DNA from: Yersinia massiliensis
GTDB taxonomy: Bacteria > Pseudomonadota > Gammaproteobacteria > Enterobacterales > Enterobacteriaceae
Assembly: GCF_003048255.1 (NCBI RefSeq)
Contig: NZ_CP028487.1
Location: 1,922,001 to 1,986,000 of the forward strand
Direction of reading: 5' to 3'
DNA length: 64,000 bases
Position 1 is the stretch's first letter, and every line of letters begins with the position of its first letter. The position numbers and the translations under genes were made by a program. The notes under the pieces were generated by a model, which saw only the letters and a program-made list of their open reading frames with translations, was not told the DNA's origin and ran no database searches. Below are positions 30,464-37,246 of this stretch, piece after piece.

Positions 30464-31513
30464 TTAGTAAGTGATACAAACAGAGGAAATGAGGTTTTTA
30501 GCGATAGCGGCTACACATTTCTGTGCGCAATCTTCTGGCAATCCGTTTGCAATTAAGTCGGCTACCGCTTGGCGGTTGATGGTGCGACGGTGTTCAACAT
30601 CTTTCGCGCGGGCCGCCGCCTCATCAGCAACACGCTTCTCTTCGGCCAAACGTGCTTCTTCTTTTTGCTGATCTTCGCGCTGGATACGGTCAGCGGTTTC
30701 CTGCGCTTTCCGTTGTTCGGCTGCGATAGCTTCCTGCTTCTCGCGCTCAGCTTTAGCGGCTGCATCCTTCTTGTCTTGCTCGGCCTTTTGTTCTGCTGCG
30801 ATACGGTCACGCTCTGCTTGTTCCGCCCGAGCCTTTAACACGGACTCACGATGAGCAGCCTCTTCGCGTTCCAGTTGAATCTTTTCATCAGCATCTCGCT
30901 TCGCCTGCTCTACCGCCAGACGCTTTAACTCTTCTTCGTGAGCGATACGAAGGCGCTCTGCTTCCGATTTTTGCTCCGCGAGGGTTCGGTCGCGTTCATA
31001 GTCGTCCAGTAGGGCTGTTGCGTGGGCCACCTCTATTTGAAGTGCTAGCTCTTTAGCCTTTGCCAAATCGAAAGCGGCATTGTCTTTGTCAGCATCGTCG
31101 CGCATCTTGCTATAGCGTTCAGCCTCAGCCTTTGCTTCTTCCTCTTGGCGAATGCGCTCCTGTTCAGACTCCCAGTCCGTTACCGGCTTTCGGATTGCTA
31201 CTGCAATATTATCCAGCTCATCACGAAACTTTTTTCGATTGGCATCTATCAGGGCGGGGCGTGCTTTTAGTTCAGCAACCAACTCTTTAGCGCGAACCTC
31301 AAATGCTGCTTTGGATTTGCGTACTTGGTCAGCCATCGTGATGTATACACCGCGGCCCTTTGCAGTCTTCAAGTCACCAACTACCGAACCGGCTGTCTTA
31401 CGAACGTTATCAATCAGCTCATCAATGAATTTGTCATTGAGTAAAGCGACCTCTAAATCTGCTTTCTCGACCGGCAGCGTGACGAGTGCCAGTTCCTTTT
31501 TTTCATCTGCCAT
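30464..31513 (-). CDS. Long coiled-coil early phage protein, DUF1351-like
   Basis: 349 residues from the ATG at 31513, whose spacing to AAGGA is better than that of the ATG at 31519. The N-terminal third (DVRKSK-type KAAFEVRAKELVAELKARPA and IAVAIRKPVTDWESEQERIR) resembles DUF1351-type phage proteins. The middle and end form one Glu/Lys/Ala-rich coiled-coil. It is sited just upstream of the ATPase and ssb module, suggesting a recombination-related role by context only. Confidence 0.7.
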   Translation of the reverse strand: MADEKKELALVTLPVEKADLEVALLNDKFIDELIDNVRKTAGSVVGDLKTAKGRGVYITMADQVRKSKAAFEVRAKELVAELKARPALIDANRKKFRDELDNIAVAIRKPVTDWESEQERIRQEEEAKAEAERYSKMRDDADKDNAAFDLAKAKELALQIEVAHATALLDDYERDRTLAEQKSEAERLRIAHEEELKRLAVEQAKRDADEKIQLEREEAAHRESVLKARAEQAERDRIAAEQKAEQDKKDAAAKAEREKQEAIAAEQRKAQETADRIQREDQQKEEARLAEEKRVADEAAARAKDVEHRRTINRQAVADLIANGLPEDCAQKCVAAIAKNLISSVCITY

Positions 31514-31596
31514 GCTCATTTCCTTGTGTTTGTCCCACAGCAAAACACCGACAGTTGTCAGTTATTTACTCTGGGGATTGGTGGGGGTGGGGAGGG

Positions 31597-31803
31597 TTAT
31601 TGCTTTCCGAGCGTGGCGAGAGTATTTAAATACTCATCTTCGCTTATTTTTTTACGTCGTTCTTCTTCCCACTTCATTGCTTCACCGAGCAGGAAACTGC
31701 GATGGGCGATGTCGTTAATCACATCGATATTATCTATGTTAACTGACTCATACCGTTGAATTACTGACGACATCGCTGCTTTTGCATACTCTTCAATTTC
31801 CAT
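31597..31803 (-). CDS. Hypothetical early phage protein
   Basis: 68 residues, charged and helical (YESVNIDNIDVINDIAHRSF, MKWEEERRKKISEDEYL). No function recognised. Confidence 0.6.
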   Translation of the reverse strand: MEIEEYAKAAMSSVIQRYESVNIDNIDVINDIAHRSFLLGEAMKWEEERRKKISEDEYLNTLATLGKQ

Positions 31804-31859
31804 ACATCACCTCATCTAGTGGTCTTATTGCTGCCACCGGTTAAGTGGCAGGGGTAAGG

Positions 31860-31979
31860 TCACTGGGGTTCCGAAATGAAATCTAATACTTCCTGCAAAT
31901 CACCGTCACACAGAGCTACATATCCATCCGCATGCATTCGCTGAAGCCACTCAATGCTTATGTTTCGATATTGACTCAT
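31860..31979 (-). CDS. Hypothetical small early phage protein
   Basis: 39 residues (MSQYRNISIEWLQRMHADGY at the start), acidic C-terminus. A GAGGAATGATG ribosome-site-like stretch precedes the start. No function recognised. Confidence 0.5.
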   Translation of the reverse strand: MSQYRNISIEWLQRMHADGYVALCDGDLQEVLDFISEPQ

Positions 31980-32147
31980 CATTCATTCCTCAGTTACGCC
32001 AATTTAGGCAATAAAAAAGGCCGCCTAAGTGACCTTCTATAATTTGTGCTGGGTTATTTAGCCACGCCCAGCCGTGGTTTCCCTGCTTTCCACAGTCAAG
32101 GAAAATTGATATGTTGGTTATTCCACAGTCAAAATAAGGAATTGAGA

Positions 32148-32318
32148 ATGTCAGAACCCATTTCTGATCCAACAGTTTTACCTGAGAAGGCTGCGCTACA
32201 ACTGGTAGTAGAGTTAATTCGTGGAGATAAAGTGCCAATGCACAGCTCTGGAAATATGGATAATCTGTTAAAAATGTATGACCAAGCTGTACAGCATTTC
32301 AAAAAGGACAAGCAATAA
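32148..32318 (+). CDS. Hypothetical plus-strand phage protein
   Basis: 56 residues (MSEPISDPTVLPEKAALQLV at the start), reading against the pL operon. TAAGGA is well placed before the ATG. A reverse-strand frame over the same bases (31990-32238) lacks these features. It is isolated on its strand, so it probably has its own promoter. The repeated word TTCCACAGTCAA (about 32088 and 32121) lies just upstream. Confidence 0.6.
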   Translation: MSEPISDPTVLPEKAALQLVVELIRGDKVPMHSSGNMDNLLKMYDQAVQHFKKDKQ

Positions 32319-32332
32319 GAAGATATTCCTTA

Positions 32333-32497
32333 TTAATCACTGAGTAATTCTTCAAAAGCAGTGCGGACGGCGGCGGCAATCTCTTTTGCTTTCTCCGTTT
32401 GCACCGTGGTGCAAAGAACTAATTGCTCTTCCAATTGTTTGGTCAAACACTGGGCTGCGACAACCTGAACTGCTACTTCCATATTCTTAATTTTCAT
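32333..32497 (-). CDS. Hypothetical small early phage protein
   Basis: 54 residues (MKIKNMEVAVQVVAAQCLTK at the start), helical, Gln/Glu/Ala-rich with IAAAVRTAFEELLSD at the end. No function recognised. It is convergent with the 32148 gene. Confidence 0.55.
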   Translation of the reverse strand: MKIKNMEVAVQVVAAQCLTKQLEEQLVLCTTVQTEKAKEIAAAVRTAFEELLSD

Positions 32498-32527
32498 AAT
32501 TTCATCACTTAACTATGTGGTGGGCCT

Positions 32528-32875
32528 CTAAATTAACGGTATGCTGTGTCCGCGCTGTTTTTGACGAGCGTTGATTTGCTGGTCAAAGTTACCGCTAATT
32601 TTCATATTTGCGCGCTGGCGCTTCTCTGATGCTTTCTCAGCTAGTGCCACGTAAAACTCAGCGGCTTTCTCTATCTGCGCTCTGTATTCAAAGCTGATAG
32701 GCGTAATGGCGCTTTCTATGCGGCTGTTAGGCTTGCGGTTCAATCGCAGAGTTGGGCGCTTAACTTCGCGTGACTCTGGTTCTACGATGCCGTGTTGAGC
32801 GTTGTATGCTGCTGTCAGAGCTTTGCGCTTATCGTTACGGCGCTGTCTGGCGTTGTCATAACCTTGATGAGCCAT
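32528..32875 (-). CDS. Probable N-like transcription antiterminator
   Basis: 115 residues with an Arg-rich stretch near the N-terminus (NARQRRNDKRKALTAAYNAQ, residues about 8-27), the layout of lambda N and P22 N whose RNA-binding peptide is also N-terminal. It is the first gene of the pL operon, preceded by a strong GGAGGT ribosome site and, further upstream, by nutL with a boxB hairpin. Matching nutR lies beyond cro. Overall sequence similarity to N is not obvious, which is normal for N proteins. Alternative: an unrelated basic early protein. Confidence 0.6.
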   Translation of the reverse strand: MAHQGYDNARQRRNDKRKALTAAYNAQHGIVEPESREVKRPTLRLNRKPNSRIESAITPISFEYRAQIEKAAEFYVALAEKASEKRQRANMKISGNFDQQINARQKQRGHSIPLI

Positions 32876-33022
32876 GGTGTTACCTCCGGTTAATAAGCTT
32901 TGGTGATGGTGTCTGTGCCTATTTCAATCACAGCGCTCTCGATAGCTTTCTCAGTCCCGCAGCATTACCTGTCGTTAGCTCCAGCTATTCACCATCCCAA
33001 AACTCATTAGCTTTGGTACTTC

Positions 33023-33053
33023 GCGCTTTTCAGCGCAGTTATCTTAAAGAGCG
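33023..33053 (-). promoter_or_regulatory. nutL: boxA and boxB of the left antitermination site
   Basis: Read leftwards: boxA CGCTCTTTAAGA (33053-33042), then boxB GCGCTGAAAAGCGC (33036-33023), a 5-bp stem closed by a GNRA-type loop. The same 14-base boxB occurs at nutR. Confidence 0.8.
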
Positions 33054-33274
33054 GTAAGCTCTGGTAACTATCAAACGTAAGCTGTGCCCATGGTGGAACT
33101 CGCCGTGTTACAGAGGATGGAAGCTATCTGCCTTTGTTATTAGCCTTCCAGATAATCGCGCATACTTTGCGATTGGTTCCCTCGGATTCCCTTGCCAACT
33201 ATCCACTTTGTTAACCTTCCCGGTACTAGCCCGCATTCTCATTCAAGATGCTGCGGAGGATTCTTACGTTTGAT

Positions 33275-33286
33275 TGTTAAAGAGCG
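33275..33286 (-). promoter_or_regulatory. Second boxA-like element near the pL start
   Basis: CGCTCTTTAACA read leftwards is nearly identical to the rRNA-operon boxA (TGCTCTTTAACA). It lies about 40 bases after the predicted pL start and has no boxB beside it. Confidence 0.55.
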
Positions 33287-33332
33287 TGCTATCCGTTTCG
33301 TACTTTTGGCGTCCTGCCGTGTCGATGGATTC

Positions 33333-33361
33333 ATAATAGTGCTACTAATTATTAAGGTCAA
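33333..33361 (-). promoter_or_regulatory. Leftward early promoter pL
   Basis: Read leftwards, TTGACC (33361-33356), exactly 17 bases, then TATTAT (33338-33333). This is close to the sigma-70 consensus, and both boxes overlap the operator repeats. Confidence 0.75.
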
Positions 33362-33403
33362 TAGTGCTTCTAATAATTATTTATAGTAGTGCTACTTATT
33401 ATT
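33335..33403. promoter_or_regulatory. Left operator OL, three repressor sites
   Basis: Three related words, AATAGTGCTACTAATTATT (33335), AATAGTGCTTCTAATAATTA (33360) and AGTAGTGCTACTTATTATT (33385), occur about 25 bases apart. The same word, inverted, appears in OR. Tandem triple sites are typical of lambdoid operators. Confidence 0.75.
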
Positions 33404-33516
33404 GATTTATATATGTATTTATTTTTTCAATGTAGTGGTTACCCTCAAACATCCAGCCGAAAAAACGTCGTCAAGTGTGCTAAATTGGGTGAAATTTATT
33501 CTTTGATGGGTGAGAT

Positions 33517-33723
33517 ATGGATAGCGAACAAGAGTTTTTCGAGCAGCAGCGGCCAGAAGTGGCGCAAGTTATCGGTACCGCAGTGATGCAGCTACTAACG
33601 GAAGGTGGGGAAGTGTCGAAGGAGTCGATAGCAGAGATGATAGAAGTGCTGTATCAGGAGGAACAGGTAACTTTAGCCGTCGAGTTAGCTATTGATATTC
33701 TGAGATTACCGCCAGAAGGCTGA
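33517..33723 (+). CDS. Small AriR/YmgB-like protein
   Basis: 68 residues, acidic, all-helical (RPEVAQVIGTAVMQLLTEGG, EVSKESIAEMIEVLYQEEQV). Spacing of hydrophobic residues resembles the biofilm/acid-resistance regulator family of AriR (YmgB). It reads rightwards between OL and the HipA-like/DUF3037 pair, unlike neighbours. The family call is moderate; the gene itself is well supported by its compact frame and ribosome site. Confidence 0.55.
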   Translation: MDSEQEFFEQQRPEVAQVIGTAVMQLLTEGGEVSKESIAEMIEVLYQEEQVTLAVELAIDILRLPPEG

Positions 33724-33733
33724 TTACAGACAT

Positions 33734-33762
33734 AAAAAAGCCCACACGGGACGCGGTGGGCA
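33734..33762 (-). terminator. Intrinsic terminator, minus strand
   Basis: Read leftwards, GCCCACCGCGTCCCGTGTGGGC is followed by TTTTTT. It is the second of two terminators below the DUF3037 gene. Confidence 0.65.
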
Positions 33763-33849
33763 AAGGTAAAGACTAAGTTTATATATTTGTAATCCCTGAT
33801 GTTGTGCTCTTAGCGTAGATGAGTTTCTTTACATAGCAAGTTACAGGCA

Positions 33850-33877
33850 CAAAAAACCCGGCAGCGGGGCCGGGTTA
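33850..33877 (-). terminator. Intrinsic terminator below the DUF3037 gene
   Basis: Read leftwards, AACCCGGCCCCGCTGCCGGGTT followed by TTTTT directly after the DUF3037 stop. It isolates the cI-linked transcript from the pL operon. Confidence 0.8.
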
Positions 33878-33882
33878 GGTGA

Positions 33883-34689
33883 TTAATGAAGCGGGGATGC
33901 GGCGTTCATCATTTTCTCATAATAAACCATCATATCATCGCGACTAAATGCATTTATTAAGTTATCAGTATGCTTTCCCAATAAGTTTAACTGATGTTTA
34001 GCGCTATTTTCTTGGGCCATTGTTTCTGCTGCATAAATTACAAATGAATCTATATTATTACTATATATTTCAACGGCTTTATTTATTGTTAATGCGCTAA
34101 TAGCCGCTTCACCCATCTGCTTCTTTACGTTTTCCGTTCTAAAATCTAGTGTTTCTGTTAAATGATATTTCCCATTCTTTAACAAGAAATCAGCCACAAG
34201 CCCCTCTTCTGCGCTGATCGGGTAATTTGCCACAACCTTATGTTCAAAAATATCCTCACTATATTTTCCAAGGATACCTTGCTTACTGAACATATCCCTA
34301 ATATCAAAGAATATTTTCTTGTTTACGCGTTTATATGGTTTTTTGTGGGGGTTGACCAGTCGATTCATCAATTCATTCAGCTTTGCTTCATAGTTATCGC
34401 TACTACCTACAGTGAAAACGCCAAACTCAGATAGCGATAATGACCCCTTAAAAAGCCGTGGAAGCATTTTTATATCATTAATGGCGCTCGATAAATGAAA
34501 CAGGTTACCCGTCAGTTCTTCAAGATAATTCAGGTCAAGGCTTTTATCTATTGCTCTAAGTTTTGAAACAGAATGCAGCATCCGCACATCGATATCTTCG
34601 TCCAGATATACAATTAGCCCAACATTAATCGTTTCGCCTTTTTCGAGATTTGGCGTTATTCTGATTAAGCTGTACTTAAATGTTTTCAT
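33883..34689 (-). CDS. DUF3037 protein, partner of HipA-like kinase
   Basis: 268 residues. The start KTFKYSLIRITPNLEKGETI, then NVGLIVYLDEDIDVRMLHSV is the DUF3037 signature. It overlaps the kinase gene by 4 bases, so both are coupled. DUF3037 proteins are commonly encoded next to HipA-like kinases; their biochemical role is not known to me. It is A+T rich compared with the flanking phage genes, suggesting recent acquisition. Together with the kinase it occupies the rexAB position downstream of cI. Confidence 0.8.
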   Translation of the reverse strand: MKTFKYSLIRITPNLEKGETINVGLIVYLDEDIDVRMLHSVSKLRAIDKSLDLNYLEELTGNLFHLSSAINDIKMLPRLFKGSLSLSEFGVFTVGSSDNYEAKLNELMNRLVNPHKKPYKRVNKKIFFDIRDMFSKQGILGKYSEDIFEHKVVANYPISAEEGLVADFLLKNGKYHLTETLDFRTENVKKQMGEAAISALTINKAVEIYSNNIDSFVIYAAETMAQENSAKHQLNLLGKHTDNLINAFSRDDMMVYYEKMMNAASPLH

Positions 34690-35531
34690 GAACTTATCTC
34701 CAAGCGTATGGCATTTATTCGTTCTGTTTTACCCTCTCCTGCCCACCATTTTATTAGATAATCTTTATGCATGGGAGGCATCCAGTCTTCTGGCATACCA
34801 TTAAGTATATCAGAGATGGCATCTACACCTATTCTTTCTATCTTGTCAAGAACGTTTAGCCCCACTTTCCTTAGTTCTTCGGTATCACCGATAAACTGTT
34901 TTGCTATACTCCAATTGATACAGGTGCTTGAATCCGTAGGGAGTGTGCTTGTTGTACTTCTTGGCCAGCCAATGACAAATGAACTCAAACTAAAATCAAA
35001 AGTCTTGACGATAACTTGGTCTCGGCTATTTTTCATGTATAGATAATTATTGAAATGTCTATCTATGTTATGCACGAACTGATCGAACGCATAAATAGCC
35101 CACAACTGCTTTTTTAGTGACTCATTCGCGGTGAACAGTATCGATATCCATTGAGCATCATTAAGTCCGCTCTTCCAAGCAGAAAGCTCAATTCTTGACC
35201 CAAAAACATATTCGCCGTCTGATATACATTTCAATACTTTACATACTGGAGTCGCTATACCGCATCTCTCCGCCAAATTTGTACAGAACCATTCTGCCGC
35301 TGGGACTTGAGAGGGGTTCTGAACTGGAATCGTGATATTACTTGTTGAACCTTTTACTGCATATTCCATTTCATCACTGGCGATAGCGAAGCCAGAAAGG
35401 TGCGCAGTCCCGAGGCTTGATGGGGTATAGTCATTAAATTCTAGCTCGAAAAGATTGCCTTGCTCTGGTGCTTCATTCTGGCTTGGATCATCTTCTTTTT
35501 CCAATTTCTTCCCTCCCCACATTGCTGACAT
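34686..35531 (-). CDS. HipA-like kinase
   Basis: 281 residues. It has a kinase-like catalytic loop HNIDRHFNNYLYMKN (Asp at about 157, Asn at about 161) and a downstream VKTFDFSLSSF that would be the metal-binding Asp (about 179). This is the HipA-type NxDRHxxN pattern. The N-terminus has FAIASDEMEYAVKGSTSNIT, a nucleotide-binding-like region. No HipB-like antitoxin lies nearby; the partner is DUF3037. It reads in the direction of cI, 84 bases below it, so it is probably expressed in the lysogen from pRM. Confidence 0.8.
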   Translation of the reverse strand: MSAMWGGKKLEKEDDPSQNEAPEQGNLFELEFNDYTPSSLGTAHLSGFAIASDEMEYAVKGSTSNITIPVQNPSQVPAAEWFCTNLAERCGIATPVCKVLKCISDGEYVFGSRIELSAWKSGLNDAQWISILFTANESLKKQLWAIYAFDQFVHNIDRHFNNYLYMKNSRDQVIVKTFDFSLSSFVIGWPRSTTSTLPTDSSTCINWSIAKQFIGDTEELRKVGLNVLDKIERIGVDAISDILNGMPEDWMPPMHKDYLIKWWAGEGKTERINAIRLEISS

Positions 35532-35615
35532 GGCAACCTCTTAATAAAGTTTATTATGTAAAAACAGCTAACTCTTAGTTAAATATTACCCACCCCTCTA
35601 TGGGCTAGCAGTGGG

Positions 35616-36329
35616 TTAGCTGTCCAAATCTTCCCACGTAGCATCGATAACTTTACCGATGATGCGGCAGTCCTCATCGATTACCGTCAATGGCCAAGAT
35701 GGATTAAGCGGTTTAAGGAAGTGATCCCCCGCGTCCTCAACGTATTTCTTGAAGGTGGCTGCTTTTTTGTTCGTCAAATATGCAACACATAAATCACCAT
35801 CGTGAACAGCCCTGTCAGGGTCAACAAGAATGAGCATGCCCTCTGGGAAGCTAACCCCTACAGGAGCCGTCATTGAGTCGCCTTTAACTTCCAGCCAAAA
35901 TGCGTTATTCCCGGCTCTTTTAGTGGAGTCCACTAACCTGATGGCATCTCTTTCAGTGAATGACCCATCAATCTCGCTAAATGCTCCAGCCTGAACCCAA
36001 CTAATCAATGGGTAACCATAAGCTGGAGTCGGATCCTTATAATTAGTTGTCTGTGCCGTTGCCCTTACATGTGCAAGCAGTGGCCCGATAGATGGATTAA
36101 TTTCCTCCGGTGCTACATCAAGCAGCGCAGAGAATTTGAGGATATTTTCTGTGTTAAGAGAAGTCTTGCCATTAAGGAATTGGCTTATAGCTGCTTGAGT
36201 GCTAAAACCAAGTATTCCCGCCGCCTTTTCCTGGCTAAGTCCTAACTGGTCTTTTTTTCTATCCCAAATTTGCTTTAAGCGATCCGCAATTTTCAAGTCT
36301 TCTTCAGTAATTACATTTTTCTTTGCCAT
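35616..36329 (-). CDS. cI: CI-type repressor with S24 peptidase domain
   Basis: 237 residues from the ATG at 36329; the frame continues upstream only to a TTG at 36365 inside the operator. The HTH is QLGLSQEKAAGILGFSTQAA at about residues 28-47. An Ala-Gly cleavage site is in SWVQAGAFS. The S24/LexA catalytic Ser is in VKGDSMTAPVG and the Lys is in AATFKKYV. It maintains lysogeny by binding OL and OR and is inactivated by RecA-stimulated self-cleavage. Confidence 0.95.
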   Translation of the reverse strand: MAKKNVITEEDLKIADRLKQIWDRKKDQLGLSQEKAAGILGFSTQAAISQFLNGKTSLNTENILKFSALLDVAPEEINPSIGPLLAHVRATAQTTNYKDPTPAYGYPLISWVQAGAFSEIDGSFTERDAIRLVDSTKRAGNNAFWLEVKGDSMTAPVGVSFPEGMLILVDPDRAVHDGDLCVAYLTNKKAATFKKYVEDAGDHFLKPLNPSWPLTVIDEDCRIIGKVIDATWEDLDS

Positions 36330-36420
36330 GCTCGCGACTTTATTCGTATTGCTAATAATTAACAAATAGTGCAGCTATTGCTTTTCTTAATCAGTAGCAC
36401 TAATATTGTCGTATCTAGCA
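36330..36420. promoter_or_regulatory. Right operator OR
   Basis: Three sites related to OL occur here: ATTGCTAATAATT (about 36347), AATAGTGCAGCTATTG (about 36365) and CAGTAGCACTAATATTG (about 36392). The last contains the inverse of the OL word. They lie between divergent cI and cro starts, as required for a lambda-type switch. Confidence 0.75.
36378..36406 (+). promoter_or_regulatory. Rightward early promoter pR
   Basis: TTGCTT (36378), exactly 17 bases, then TAATAT (36401). The -10 box and its upstream part overlap an operator site. It should drive cro, cII and the replication genes. Confidence 0.7.
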
Positions 36421-36433
36421 AATGGAGATAGAT

Positions 36434-36673
36434 ATGAATCTGAATGATTACCTAAAACAGAACGGCATTAGCCAAGCTGACTATGCAGTTGCTGCCGGTG
36501 TTACTCAGGGTTTTGTTAGTCAAGTTATTGCTGGTCGTTACAAACCAAAGGGACGCAAGGCCATTCAATGGTCAGAGGCAACCAATTGGGCGGTAACACC
36601 CCATGAATTAAACAGTGATGACTACCCGAACAAAACTGACGGGTTACCTACAAATCAACTTAACGCCGCTTAA
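36434..36673 (+). CDS. cro: Cro-like repressor
   Basis: 79 residues from the ATG at 36434, preceded by GGAG at a good distance; the ATG at 36422 lacks a ribosome site. The HTH is ISQADYAVAAGVTQGFVSQV, IAGRYKPKGRKAIQWSE, the pattern of Cro/YdaS-type proteins. It would repress pRM and the early promoters. Position directly after pR supports it. Confidence 0.85.
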   Translation: MNLNDYLKQNGISQADYAVAAGVTQGFVSQVIAGRYKPKGRKAIQWSEATNWAVTPHELNSDDYPNKTDGLPTNQLNAA

Positions 36674-36680
36674 TCACCGC

Positions 36681-36711
36681 CGCTCATTAAATCCTCTGCG
36701 CTGAAAAGCGC
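36681..36711 (+). promoter_or_regulatory. nutR: boxA and boxB of the right antitermination site
   Basis: boxA CGCTCATTAAAT (36681-36692) and boxB GCGCTGAAAAGCGC (36698-36711). boxB is identical to that of nutL, and the position between cro and cII is that of lambda nutR. Confidence 0.85.
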
Positions 36712-36770
36712 CCATCAAAACTAAATCCCCAGACCATCGGGGAGGAACAACAACATTCAAATCACAAGGG

Positions 36771-36803
36771 AAGAGTACGCAATGGAACGTGCAAGTAACA
36801 GCA
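36771..36803 (-). promoter_or_regulatory. CII-activated promoter pRE
   Basis: On the minus strand TTGC-TGTTAC-TTGC (36803-36790) is the CII box TTGC-N6-TTGC. The 6-base middle fits the -35, and TACTCT lies 17 bases further (36776-36771). In lambda the pRE box also overlaps the 5' end of cII. Confidence 0.75.
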
Positions 36804-37072
36804 AGAGAATTATGGAAGTTGAATCTGAGCTACGAAGCCGAATGGCTATCAAGGGACAGAGCAAGTTTGCGCGGGAGGCTGGCTGGGCCGAATCAAAGGT
36901 AAGCCGGTTAAACGTACATGACATGGCAGTGACGTTTGTTCTTCTGGAGAAGATATGGGAGACGAGCGTAATAAGGGAAATCGCAAGGCAGGCTGTGATT
37001 GCGGTGACCGGAAAGCAAAAAGCCCCGATGGCAGTCGAGGCTTCAGAACAACAGATAACTATGTCTTTCTAG
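36782..37072 (+). CDS. cII: CII-like transcription activator
   Basis: 96 residues with the plan of lambda CII: ANKR-like start (RASNSKRIMEVESELRSRMA), HTH KFAREAGWAESKVSRL, and a C-terminus ending QQITMSF like the lambda tail. It activates pRE and so favours lysogeny. A direct repeat of the CII target overlaps its first codons. AAGGGAAGAG precedes the ATG. Confidence 0.92.
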   Translation: MERASNSKRIMEVESELRSRMAIKGQSKFAREAGWAESKVSRLNVHDMAVTFVLLEKIWETSVIREIARQAVIAVTGKQKAPMAVEASEQQITMSF

Positions 37073-37084
37073 AGGTAATTATAC

Positions 37085-37246
37085 ATGCGAAAGAAAACTA
37101 ACGCAAAGCAGCGAGAGGTTACTCAGCAGCGATCCGCCAAGCCTGACGAGTTAGTCATGGTCTGCAACGACAATCCACTATTTGATCACAAGTTCGCTGA
37201 GATTTTCCGTGGACTTAAGGCTGATCGGGAGAAAGCCAATGAGTAA
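37085..37246 (+). CDS. Hypothetical small phage protein
   Basis: 53 residues (MRKKTNAKQREVTQQRSAKP at the start), basic N-terminus then acidic. AGAGGTAATT precedes the ATG, and the stop overlaps the next start (ATGAGTAA). No function recognised. Confidence 0.7.
   Translation: MRKKTNAKQREVTQQRSAKPDELVMVCNDNPLFDHKFAEIFRGLKADREKANE

Larger units (their letters stand above)
32876..33334 (-). promoter_or_regulatory. pL leader region without genes
   Basis: About 460 bases between the pL start and the N-like gene hold no convincing ORF. They contain nutL (33023-33053), a second boxA-like element (33275-33286) and a 17-bp imperfect inverted repeat at 33065-33081 and 33263-33279. All would be transcribed leftwards from pL. 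Confidence 0.6.

Noticed and set aside
31152..31718. 188-residue plus-strand frame opposite the coiled-coil gene
   Set aside because: It is antisense to a coiled-coil gene; no ribosome site and Ser/Arg-rich shadow composition.
31990..32238. 82-residue minus-strand frame overlapping the 32148 gene
   Set aside because: The plus-strand ORF has a ribosome site and tidy composition; this one has neither.
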